The translations under genes and the position numbers were made by a program. Positions 36,301 to 46,957 of a DNA stretch of 64,000 nucleotides are shown here, one piece after another; position 1 is the stretch's first letter; each line of letters begins with the position of its first letter. This stretch comes from Larix kaempferi (Eukaryota; Streptophyta; Pinopsida; Pinales; Pinaceae), in NCBI GenBank assembly GCA_027924585.1, contig BSBM01002086.1, forward strand, positions 62,001 to 126,000. The letters run 5' to 3'. The notes under the pieces were generated by a model that saw only the letters and a list, made by a program, of their open reading frames with translations, was not told the DNA's origin and did no database searches.

Positions 36301-37531
36301 CGTAAATGGTTCATAGCAGCCAACTTCAGGGGAGATTTTTCAAAAAGCACCTTGTCTGCATCAACTTTGATGTCCCATATAGAATTTGTTATTCTTCTTT
36401 GATTTGTGAATCGATGAAAAAAAATTGTATTATCATCCCCAGCTTTAATCCAGATGACCTGACTTTTTTTCCTCCAAGTTTCCTCAATTTGCCCCAGGAT
36501 TTTTGCTTTAGCAACTTCCAAAGAAAGGAAACTCCTTTCGTTCCCCTGAGAATATACCCTCATCCGTCCCACCAGTTAAACCCTGTGATTCAGACTCGAT
36601 ATCTTCCAGACCTGCCAAATTCTTTGTCTCCTTTTTCGTTTCCCAATCCTTAACCACTTCTTTCAGTTTATTAAGCTTCTGGATCAGACCTACGAGGTGA
36701 GAAGAACCAGATTCCTTAGAGAGACATTTCCAATGCTCGCAAAAAAAATAACAAAAAGAGACATCCTCCAACCAAACTAGATTAAACTTGAATGGATAAA
36801 CAATGAAGGACTTGTCGATGTCTAATTGTAGAATGATAGCTTTGTGATCAGAGATGCCAATTGAATAGTTCCAAGTGCGATATCTCCCCAGTAGATCACA
36901 CAAATGCTCAGCCATAAAGAAACGATTGAGCCTCTTTACAATCCCTGCGTCCCCACATCTTCCATTTGACCAGGTGGGAGACAAAACATTGGGAATGATC
37001 TCAATAAGGCTGGCTTCTGCAAACAGGGAAGAGAGGAAATCAGTTAATGGGTCATTTTTCTTTCTCGCCCCCCAAAACTCATCAGCGGAGAGGGTAAAAT
37101 ATAAATCCCCCAGCTACAATAAGGAATTCATCCAGAAGTAAGTTTTGCGCCTTGATTTTCTCCCAAAAAGGATTTATGCTATGGTAGGGGCCATATATAT
37201 TAAGAATACAAAGAATTCTCTTAAGTCCATTTAGTTCCCATTCTAAGAGGATACCAGCAGAATTGAGGAAGGCTTTCATATTTGCTAGGTCAGGATTCCA
37301 AGCTACCAAAGACCCCCCCCCCGAGAGACCCAACGAGTCCATCGCACAGACTTCCAAGCAACCATGCCAAGAGGGTTTGATCTTTAAAAAGTAATCGCAA
37401 GCCACCAAAGAAGTATTCATAGTTTCTTGAAGGAGGATAATACAAGGGTGAATGATACCTAAGAACCTCTTTAGGGAAGCGCGCTTTCGGTCACTACCGA
37501 GCCCCCATATATTGAAGGTGACAGTATTCAT
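33365..37531 (-). pseudogene. LINE ORF2: endonuclease-RT-RNase H, multiply broken
   Basis: The endonuclease (37531-36900) opens MNTVTFNIWGLGSDRKR with LLQETM, then GISDHKAII near its end (the catalytic SDH). A linker ends in VIWIKAGDDNTIFFHRF. The RT (36164-34900) has AKDKSPGPDGWTTEFY, LIPNKD..RPISLCNLLYKLISK, EEQFGFVPNR, LDLEKAYDRVD and the catalytic HLLFVDDVLFLGE, then SIPVFWFSLFKVP and GGWGIRHLSFFKLAL. The zf-RVT region (34321-33902) carries SWKKLQRRG, CCLFNVAEETTDHLFGSC. RNase H (33865-33365) has GYFDGACKE, NTRAELMALW, FRDSKCIMD and NHIYREANSVANSLSKRA. At least six stops or frameshifts interrupt it, for example at 36165, 35733 and 35114-35148. Catalytic residues are largely present, so it is recognisable but dead. 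Confidence 0.92.
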
Positions 37532-38009
37532 TTGTGCACCTCTACATAGGCCTAAATAGCTCTAAGAGGCCCGGGAGATACAGGAAGGTCGTTAGAAGGG
37601 ATCCTTTGAAGACCCTTATCAAAGAGGGACGACACAATAGGATTAATAAAAGGAGGTGAAGGGTTCCCCCCACAAGAACCAAATTGATTTTTACCCTTCT
37701 GGTTCCTCTTAGGATTTCAGTGGTGACATTAACATTAAATGTTGAAGAGATAGGAATAGATTTAGCATCATCGGATGCAGAAAATGTGTAGTGAGGTAGA
37801 GGAGTCCTAGTGCCTAACGAGGTCTCCAAAACAGGGGGTGACGAGTTTGCAATAGGCAATGAGGTGAGTTCAATCCCTAAGGGAGGTTTGGACAGAAACG
37901 AGAGAGGAGGGAATTCCTCCTTACCAAAACCAATCCTATCGAAAACAACAAAGTTAGAAGTGAACTAGTCATCAAGGTCCAACTCTAGAGTGCTTGAAGA
38001 AAGATCCAC

Positions 38010-38951
38010 CTAAATAACTATCCCCGTCTCAGGTATACCAGTAGGAACAAAGTCCTCCCCATCCATAAGATCATGACAAGAAAGGGGAGGTGGAGAAACC
38101 CTTAAAGTGGGGGGGGGGGGCCTCTCCGAGCCTTCTTCTAAAAGACCTAAAGGCTTCCCCAAAACCTTCTCAGGCGTCTGAACGTTACAAATAGATAAAG
38201 ACTCCAAAATATCATCAGCCGACAAAAACTTGAGTAACACAGGAATAGTATGAGCGAACTTACCAACAAAATCAGATGTAAACTGACGATCTAGGGGTAG
38301 AAGTTGTAAGAAGATGTCCTCATCTCCTTCCATTTCCAAAGAGGAAGAGGGATTTATTTTACATCAGCACAACTAAAGCAGATACCCGGCACTGAGCTTT
38401 GGAATGGCCAATTTGATGGTATGAATGACATCTGAAAGGAACTTTCCAGTAATCCCTAGTTTGTATGAATGACCCACCATCCCAAATCACTTCAATTTCA
38501 CCAAGGAGGCCTTCAATAGTATCAATTTCCACCAAAACATGTGGGGATTTTCGTTTGGTCCCAAATAGTAGGTACTCCTCCATTAAAATGAACCACCCTA
38601 TAGAATTAGCGACCGCCATAAACCCGCTGAGGGATCAACACTGCAGAGGGAAACCCAGGAGGATGACCCAAAGGTGTCTTTTACTTAGTTTTTCATGTCG
38701 GGGATCAAAACCCGAATGCCATCGCGAGAGTACCAAAGAGACAATACCCAAAACATATCTTCAATGCTCTTCCTATCCTCCTCCGAGAGGAATTGGAAGA
38801 CCATCCAACCATTAGCTAGCATTAGAACCCTAGGAATGTTATCAATAAAAGGTTTCCACTTCAAACGAATCCAATGGAGGAGTTCAACCCTAGAGATCCT
38901 GATGTATTCGAACCGCCCAATAATGGCCCTCTGAGACAAAGCCAACACCAT
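38010..38951 (-). pseudogene. LINE ORF1: DUF4283 plus degenerate zinc knuckle
   Basis: The minus strand from 38951 reads LALSQRAIIGRFEYIRISRV, LANGWMVFQFLSEEDRKSIE and FWVLSLWYSRDG, the DUF4283 pattern of plant LINE ORF1 proteins. The second piece (38619-38359) continues with AVANSIG, SPHVLVEID and the knuckle CHSYHQIGHSKAQC. The second Cys of the CX2CX4HX4C knuckle is Tyr, so metal binding is doubtful. A third acidic/proline-rich piece (38339-38010) is probably the ORF1 tail. ORF1 binds the LINE RNA in related elements. Frameshifts separate the pieces. Confidence 0.8.
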
Positions 38952-39281
38952 ATCTAGAGTTATATCTCGTCCCAGGACGCAAAGTGGTCGACCTCTCTTT
39001 TCCTTTTTAAACTTTAGCTTTGGAGGATTTTTCTTATATTTCGAAGGACCGGCATCACCCTATTTCAAACCCAGTGAAGAAGAATTGCACAGAGGTTGAG
39101 TTTCGAAATGGTTTTCAACCCCCCCCCCCCGCCCTTATTTTATCAGTCTCCTTTACCCCAGATAGAGTGACAAAGGTTTGAAAATAACTTTTTCCAGTGG
39201 GTTCATTTTAACAGAGCCCCTCGGTGCACCCACACTTGTGGGAAAGATACCGGCCATCTCCAGTCAGATATCACGGATCTC

Positions 39282-41039
39282 TGTAATGTTCCTTTTTCAA
39301 AATTTTAAGAAAATGCCCAATTTTCCACTTTTCCCCAATTTCGACCTTTGACTAGTTTTGATGCCTAGGTCCCAATTTTGGTCCAAATGGTCCCAAATCT
39401 TCAGGGAAGGTGTATTACTGATATTAGGACTTAAATATGATGTTCAGGGATGATATATGGCCACCAAAATACCTCTGCAAATTCTCTTAATATTTTGGTT
39501 CAAGTATGCAATTTTACTAGTAATTTGGGGTTCAAATCCCCCTAGGGCAAGTACTGAAAATAGCTTCCCAAATTCCTCCAAACCCACTCAAATTTCTGAA
39601 CAGAGGTAGGGGAGGTTTTAGGGATGTTATTAAGGTCCCAAATGCACCATTCATTAGTTATAATATTTGTTCTAACCCTCTTCCAAACAACAGCAAAAAC
39701 CACTAATTCGACCCTTGGGGAAATGGCACCAAATCTTCTTCAAATGCAAATAAATTGAGTATAATGGCTTCAAATGCTCAAGTAATGAATATGAAACTTG
39801 TAATACATATCAATGGAAGTCCATTCATCACAAATATATCAGAGAAACATTCCTTTATTCGAAATCATCATCATTATAATGGCATACATCAATGTAGTGG
39901 GGAAATGGACATTGTTTGCTCATTAATCTTCATTTTTACATACAACCACATGGTATTTCGACCTGATACTTTCTGAAGTTGAAGAAAATAGTATATAATG
40001 CTATTACAATCATAAATGCATCAATATAATTTGTCCCAAGAAGCACAAGGGCTCACAAAAAATGCCCTCCCTCAAAGAGCATGAATATGCCTTCAAAACT
40101 GGAAATGGTTGAGAGATGATGCTGCACTAAAAAAAACCACGAGCTGCCCTGTAGCTGATATATTCAAATAAAACTCCTTTAAAGCTCCATGAAAGACCTG
40201 AGTGTCCTCTCCAAACACCAACTTGGATGGGAATCTTTCACCCTCGAAATTGGCTAAGGCAAGAAACTAGTCATCCACTAGCTCTCTCTTCACAAATGCA
40301 ATTTTTCTCAAATCATCAAAATCCATTCTCATACTTGATTTCTACATTTTATAACCAACATTAGCCTTCTAAGGGTCGAAATCCTCTCATTATCTTCTAG
40401 AGATTTCCACTTAGGAAATATTCCACATTTGCCACTTGTCTCCTAGTTTCCAACCCTCCATCTTCTCCCAATTTCGAATAGGAGTCTCTTTAGATTCCCC
40501 CAACTCCACGAGCACCTTCTTGAGCCTATTTTTGGGGCTAAAATTTCATAATGGTCATGTGTAAGAAGTCATATCTGAATTTTTTCATAGATGCTTCATC
40601 ATTGTTGTCATAAGACTAGAGAATCTAGCCCAAGTGTCCACTAGTCTCCAATTTGACTCTTCCTCTTCCATGGAGGTTACTATTCCACCACATTTCGACC
40701 TAAGATGCTCCATGCCATGTGTAGGCCTTACCAACTCACCCAATAATGTTTTCCTTCCCATGGATTCGAAATTCCAAGTGAGATTTTCCATGTGGCAGTG
40801 AGAAACCAAGCTAGTGGGGGTCCCACATCCTCCAAATGTCCTCAAAACCATTTTCCACCTATAATTCCTCTTGGATTAATTTATTTAACTTATTTATTAA
40901 ATACTTGGACTATTCTAATGTGTAAACATTATTCCTTTGCTCCCATATTACAATTCCCAATGTACCCATTCAACCTAGGGAACTTGGTAGGATTGATGGG
41001 AATTGTCTGCTATACAATTATTTGAATGGGGACATTACA
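39282..41039 (-). repeat. Gypsy 3' LTR, complete (~1758 bp)
   Basis: In element orientation it begins TGTAATGTCCCC and ends GGAACATTACA, giving an 8-bp terminal inversion TGTAATGT / ACATTACA. Its 39558-41023 part aligns with the other LTR at 45341-46805, with nearly equal length and several percent divergence. The outer flank reads GATCTC. Confidence 0.88.
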
Positions 41040-41215
41040 GTCCTCCCCACCCAAGATTTATTGTCCTCAAGCAATTGCAAATTAGGATGCTTCAAAATAT
41101 TCTCCTCTTCCCATGTGGCATCTTCATTTGGTAGGTCCCTCCATTGTACTAAATATTCTTTGATAATTCTACTCCTCAACCTCCTTTCATGTGTCTTCAA
41201 AATCTTTTCTGGAAC
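41018..41215 (-). pseudogene. Chromodomain at the gypsy integrase C-terminus
   Basis: The minus strand reads PEKILKTHERRLRSRIIKEY, LVQWRDLPNEDATWEEE and ILKHPNLQLLED. The pattern I-L..R-x4-R-x6-YLV-W-x2-L-P-x-EDATWE is the chromodomain of plant chromoviruses, which is thought to steer integration to heterochromatin. A stop separates it from the preceding integrase tail at about 41225. Confidence 0.88.
41040..41052 (-). promoter_or_regulatory. Gypsy polypurine tract
   Basis: GGGTGGGGAGGAC on the minus strand directly precedes the TGTAATG start of the 3' LTR. Confidence 0.85.
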
Positions 41216-41224
41216 AAGTGTGAG

Positions 41225-44200
41225 CTAACCTTCATCATCCAAGGGAGGAAATATTTCTGAAGTGATGATTTGCTGACCAAGGGCTTTCTTGAGACAAGAA
41301 ACATGGAATACATTATGGATTTTACTCCCTTCCAGAAGTTCTAGTTCATATGCTACTTCTCCAATCTTCCGCACTACCTTGTATGGCCCGTAGTACCTTG
41401 GTTTTAATTTTTCTGCTCCATTCTTTTTTAGAGATGTTTGCTTATATGGCTGCAACCTTAAATATACCAAATCATTGACCTGAAAGGTTCTTTCTTCCCT
41501 ATGTCTATCAGCATATTGTTTTTGCTGATTTTAAGCAACCTGCAAAGTGTCTTTCAAGAGCTTTAAAATGTCTCGGCTCTCTTCAACCCAATATTTAGCC
41601 TTTGGGGCTCTACTATCACAAAATATGATTTCAGCAAATGTAAGTGCATCATAAGCATATAATTCTTTGAAAGGAGACATCCCTATTGACATATGATAGG
41701 TGGTGTTGTAGCAAAACTCACCCAAGTGTAGCCATTTTGCCCATGCTTTTTGTTGCTCTCCCACATAGTTTCTTAGGTACCCTTCCAACCACTGATTCAC
41801 CCTCTATGTTTGTCCATCAGTTTGTGGATGATAGCTGGTACTTGGAGTCAATTGAGTGCCCACCAATCTAAAAATTTATTTCCAAAATGCACCCATGAAT
41901 CTACTATCTCTGTCACTAACAATGCTCTTGGGAAGCCCTTGCAATCTGAAGATTTCTTTGAAACAAATATCAGCCACTTGTGTAGCACTAAAAGATGATG
42001 TAACAGCAAAGAAATGAGCAAATTTTTTCAACCTATCCACTACCACATAGATGCAATCCTTACCCAAAGATTTAGGCAAACCGGTGATAAAATCCATGGA
42101 GATACTGTCCCATTTTTGCTTCGGAATGGGAAATGGTTGTAATAGCCCAGTTGGACATGCGAGTTCTGATTTGTTTTGTTGACATACTTTACATTCATTC
42201 ACATATTTCTGAACATATTCCTTCAACCCTTTCCAAAAAAACCTTTGCCTCAACTGTCTATAGGTTTTGAAGATCCCCAGATGGCCCGCTAGTGGAGAAT
42301 CATGTGCTTCTTGCAAAATTCGGGACTTGAGCTTTGAGTTCTGAACTAAATAAATTCTTCCATTATAATATATCAGGCCATTCAAAATCCTGTAGTTATC
42401 ATCCCCTTTGATTCCATCCAACACATCACAAGCAAATTTGTCTTTAGCATATTCAACTAGTAGCATGTTTTTCCAATCCTTGGCAATGTCCATGAAAGAA
42501 AAAGAAGGTCTTCTTGACAAAGCATCTGCTACTATATTATTCTTTCCCTTGACATATTCAATATCAAAATCATAAGCTTGGATTTTGCTTACCCACTTTT
42601 GTTGCCTTTCATTTAGATCTTTTTGGGTGAGAAAGTGTCTTAGACTATTGTGGTCAGTTTTCACCACAAACTTCCTGCCCACCAAGTATTGTCTGAATTT
42701 GGCCAATGCATGCATAATGGCCAGCATTTCTTTATCATAGATGGAGTAAAGTTTTTCATGAGGCTGCAACTTTCTTCTCTCAAAGGCTATGGGGTGTTGG
42801 CCTTGCTTTAGGACAGCCCCTATTCCTCCACCTGAAGCGTCACATTCCACAACAAAAGGTTTAGTAAAATCAGGAAGTGCAAGTATGGGACAACTACTCA
42901 TTACCTCTTTCATTTTTTGGAAGGGCTTTTCAGCCTCTTAATCCCACTTGAAAACATCCTTCTTAGTCAAATCAATGAGTGGAGAAGTCAACTTGGAGAA
43001 TCCCTTCACAAATTTTCTGTAGTATGTGCATATGCCAATAAAACCCCTCAATTCGGTGATGTTTTTTGGTGATGGCCATTCTAAGATAGCCCTGATTTTT
43101 TCCATGTGTACCTTCACTCATTCTTGCCCAATAATGTGCCCAAGATACAGTAATTCTTTCATCCCAAATTCACACTTTGACAACTTAGCAAATAAAAACT
43201 CTTCTTGCAAAATCTTCAACACAATCTCTAACTGCTGCAAATGCTCTTCCCATGTTTTACTATAAATGAGAATGTCATCAAAGAAAACTAAAACAAACCT
43301 TCTTAGTTTCTTGCAAAAGATCCTATTCATGCATGCTTGAAATGTGGCTGGAGCTTTAGTTAACCCAAAAGACATGACAAAAAATTCAAAGTGACCATAA
43401 TGACATCGAAAAGCAGTCTTTTGCACATCTTCATCTTTCATTCAAATTTAATGATACCCTGATCTAAAGTCAATTTTGGAGAAGTATTTGGCCCCATGTA
43501 GCTCATCCATGAGCTCATCAATCCTAGGAATAGGATACCTATTCTTGATAGTCTTTTTGTTCAAAGCTGTAAAGTTTATGCACATTCTCAATGTTCCATC
43601 TTTTTTCTTCACTAGCACTACTGAAGAAGCATAAGGGCTAGAGCTTGGTCTAATGAGTCCCAACTCTAGGAGTTCTTGGATATCTTTTTCAATCTCATCT
43701 CTGATCTTTTTAGGATGTCTATAAGGTGGTATCTGAATGGGTGAAGTACCCTCCTCCAAAATAATGCTATGCTCAACCCCCCTATCCGATGGTCTACCAT
43801 GTGGAAGGTCTCTAAAAACTTTTTCATATTTTTGAAAAAGTCTCTCTATCTCCTTTGGGTGTTTAACAACATTTATATTTGGCTTGGGAGATGTAATATG
43901 ACATTCAACAACCCATTCTATGTCCCCATGCCTCAATATAGATCTCATACTATTGCAAGTCACTACTTGATTTCGATAAGTGTGATGCCCTCTCACAACT
44001 CTTTGTACTCCTTTTGAATCTTTGAATTTCATTTCGGGAATTTGATAATTTATTGTATGCTCTCCTATTGAATATAGCCATTGCACTCCCAAAACCACAT
44101 TAGCATCAGCAACATCAACCACATAAAAACTATCAACAAAAGTATAGTTACCTACGGTGACTTGCAGCTTTGGGACCCATGTTTTGCATTGCATAGTGTT

Positions 44201-44488
44201 GTGACCGGGAATGAAACCCGTGAAGCCATCAAATGGTTCAGTAGGTATATTTCTTCTCTCCACCATCTTTGCATCAATGAATTTATGGGTGGCTCCTCCA
44301 TCTACCAAAACTGAAGTTCTTTGTCCTTGTACCACACCCTTGCATCGGATAGTATGATAGCGAGATACTGCTGAAAGTATTGCCATTCTTGCTTTGTCCG
44401 GTGAAGGCTGATTTTCTTCTTGTCTTTCCTCTTCTACTGCTATCTCATATGCCTCTTCTTGATCTGAAATATGTCCATATTCATCCAT
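41225..44488 (-). pseudogene. Gypsy pol: protease, RT, RNase H, integrase
   Basis: Protease (near 44300) reads [14 protein letters not shown]; the usual D-S/T-G active site is DGG here. RT pieces include [40 protein letters not shown], then after a stop MSFGLTKAPATFQACMN and VFFDDILIYSKTWEEHL (catalytic DD). RNase H has VECDASGGGIGAVL, YSIYDKEMLAIM, TDHNSLRHFL and KNNIVADALSRR. Integrase has HDSPLAGHLGIFKTYRQLRQ with CKVCQQ (HHCC finger), SMDFITGLP, VSDRDSRF and, after a stop, NQWLEGYLRNYVGEQQ. The tail has GAEKLKPRYYGPYKVV and ELLEGSKIHNVFHVSCLKK. Stops fall near 43445, 43115, 42940, 41873, 41803 and 41527. Confidence 0.93.
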
Positions 44489-44569
44489 TCCCCCATCATA
44501 CCCCTCATTATCAGAAAATACTTCTATGTATTGAGCCTTTTCTTTAGTACATTTGTGCCCCGATGTCCA

Positions 44570-45354
44570 TGGTTGGAAGCATGTGAAGCACAGTTTCTTT
44601 TTTCAAAGTTCATTCCTGTTTAGTCCTTATTTTTTATTCCTTTCAAATGACTCTCTTTGCCAAGGTTTCTTATCATATCCATCCCTTTGCCAAGGTTTCT
44701 TTTTAAATTTGTAGCTAGGCTTGGGAGGAAATCTTGTTCTAGGAAGCACACTTTGGAGATCCCTAGTTAAGCTCATTGCATCTTTTAATGTAGTTGGCTT
44801 GTGGGTTTTGACCAAACCTATTAAGGGTTCATCCAAAACTTCAGTGAACAGCAATACTAATCTTCCCATAGAGGCATCAGCCACTTGACTGACAATTTTA
44901 GAAAGTCCAACATATATTCAGTAGGGGACCCAGTTTGCTTCAATTGAGCTAGTTCTTTGAAAGACAATTCTGGATCTTTTTGTTCAAATCTTTATAGTAC
45001 CTTGTCAACAAATTCTCCATATGTTTTAACCTGATTATGATCCAAGGTTTTCAGCCCATGAAACCACCATTCATTGGCATCTCCTTCCAAATGCAAAATG
45101 GTTATTTTTAATGCATCCTCTTCCAACATAGGATTCAACTGAAAATATACATCTAATTTTTGCACCCAAGTGTTAGCAAAATTTTGAGAAGAACCATCAA
45201 AAGTAGGAAGTGACATTTTTCCAATAGCACTATTTAATTCTCTGTTTTGGAATGGACTCCTATTGTCTTCCCTCCTTTTAATTTTTTGTATAGCATCAAT
45301 GTAGTCACTGAGTGGTACACCTCTTTTACACTCTTCATTCAAATAGCTTCCCAA
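44570..45354 (-). pseudogene. Gypsy gag, 5'-truncated
   Basis: The minus strand contains MSLPTFDGSSQNFANTWVQK, ILHLEGDANEWWFHG and YGEFVDKVL of the retrotransposon gag domain. Further on come LVKTHKPTTLKDAMSLTRDL and a duplicated KPWQRDGYDKKPWQRESF basic patch. Just past 44590, [14 protein letters not shown] resembles a zinc knuckle. The frame enters directly from LTR sequence at about 45345 with no ATG, so the gag N-terminus and leader were deleted. Confidence 0.85.
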
Positions 45355-46805
45355 ATGCCTCCAAACCCACTTGAATTTATGAACAGAGGTAGGGTATTTT
45401 TTAGGGATTTTATTAAGGTCCCAAATGCATCATTCATTAGTTATAAGATCTATTCCAACCCTCTCTCAAACAACAGCAAAAACCACTAATTCGACCCTTG
45501 GGGAAATGGCACCAAATCTTCTTCAAATGTTAGGAAACTGAGTATAATGGCTTCAAATGCTCAAGTACTGAATATGAAACTTGTAATACACATCAATGGA
45601 ATTCCATTCATCACAAATATATCAAAGAAACATTCCTTTATTCGAAATCATCATCATTATAATGGCATACATCAATGTGGTGGGGAAATGGACATTGTTT
45701 GCTCATTAATCTTCATTTTTACATACAACCACATGGTATTTCGACTTGAGACTTTATAAAGGTGAATAAAAGAGTATGTAATGCTATTAAAATCATAAAT
45801 ACATCAATCGAATCTCTCCCAAGAAGCACAAGGGCTCACCAAAAACACCCTCCCTTAAGGAGCATGAATATGCCTTCAAAACTAGAAATGGTTGAGATAT
45901 GGTGTTGCACTAAACAAAACAACGAGCTTCCCTGTAGCCGATACCTGCAAATAAAGCTCCATTAAATATCCATGAAAGACTTGAGTGGCCTCTCCGAACA
46001 CCAACTTGGATGGGAATGTTTCACCCTCGAAATTGGCTAAGGCAAGAAACTAGTCATCCACTAGCTCTCTCTTCACAAATGCAATTTTTCTCAAATCATC
46101 AAAAGCCATTCTCATACTTGATTTCTACATTTTATAACCAACATTATCCTTCTAAGGGTCTAAATCCTCTCATTATCTTCTAGATATTTCCACGTAGGAA
46201 ATATTCCACATTTGCCACTTGTCTCCTAGTTTCCAACCCTCCATCTTCTCCCAATTTCGAATAGGAGTCTCTTTAGCTTCCCCCAACTCCATGAGCACCT
46301 TCTTGAGCCTATTTTTGGGGATGACATGTCATAATGGTCAGGTGTATGAAGTCAAATCTGAATTTTGTCATAGATGCTTCATCATTGTTGTCATAAGACT
46401 AGAGAATCTAGCCCAAGTGTCCACTGGTCTCCAATTTGACTTTTCCTCTTCCATGGAGGTTACTATTCCACCACATTTCAACCTTATATGATTCATGCCA
46501 TGTGTTGGCCTTACCAACTCACCCAATAATGTTTTCCTTCCCATGGATTTGAAATGCCAAGTGAGATTTGCCATGTGGCAGTGAGAAACCAAGCTAGTGG
46601 GGGTCCCACATCCTCCAAATGTCCTCAAAACCATTTGCCACCTATAATTCTTCTTGGATTCATTTATTCAACTTATTTATTAAATACTTGGACTATTATA
46701 ATGTGTAAACATTATTCCTTTGCTCCCTTATTACAATTCCTAATGTACCCATTCAGCCTAGGGAACTTGGTCGGATTGATGGGGATTGCCTGTTATACAA
46801 TTATT
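45341..46805 (-). repeat. Gypsy 5' LTR, truncated at both ends
   Basis: It matches 39558-41023 of the 3' LTR. Missing are about 16 bp at the outer (TGTAATG) end and about 276 bp at the inner end, including the primer-binding junction. The inner end is fused to gag; the outer end abuts AT-rich sequence leading into the repeat at 46827. Confidence 0.88.
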
Positions 46806-46826
46806 CAATCTTTATTTAATTTAATA

Positions 46827-46957
46827 ATTTTTTAAATAGACATGTTGGTTTTTAAAAATTATCTTAAAATATAATGGAAAAAAATTCTAGTGAAATTTCT
46901 CTTGAAATTGATGGTTTCATGTGTTTTCTCCCTAGTTTTATGAAATATCTTGTTTTG
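46827..46957. repeat. ~130-bp direct repeat flanking the LINE/gypsy block, right copy
   Basis: Homologous to 33053-33177 (see that entry). After the shared TATCTTGTTTTG it continues CTCACAAAGAGCC, where the left copy has the LINE poly(T) run. This is the arrangement expected of a target-site duplication. Confidence 0.8.

Larger units (their letters stand above)
33178..39281 (-). mobile_element. L1-type LINE with RNase H (degenerate, near full length)
   Basis: The order on the minus strand is ORF1 (DUF4283 plus zinc knuckle, about 38.95-38.36 kb and a tail toward 37.54 kb), then ORF2 (endonuclease, RT, zf-RVT, RNase H, 37.53-33.37 kb). A T-rich run at 33178-33190 on plus fits a poly(A) tail. 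RNase H at the ORF2 end is typical of one plant L1 group. Multiple frameshifts and stops make it inactive. The 5' boundary is not defined by sequence; the gypsy 3' LTR starts at 39282, so the LINE 5' end is at or hidden by that junction. Confidence 0.88.
39282..46805 (-). mobile_element. Ty3/gypsy chromovirus with truncated 5' LTR (degenerate)
   Basis: The 3' LTR (39282-41039) is complete. The 5' LTR (45341-46805) is truncated at both ends. Between them the minus strand has gag, protease, RT, RNase H, integrase and a C-terminal chromodomain in the standard gypsy order. A polypurine tract lies next to the 3' LTR. The primer-binding site and leader are gone because the 5' LTR is fused directly to gag. 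Numerous stops mark it as dead. Confidence 0.92.
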
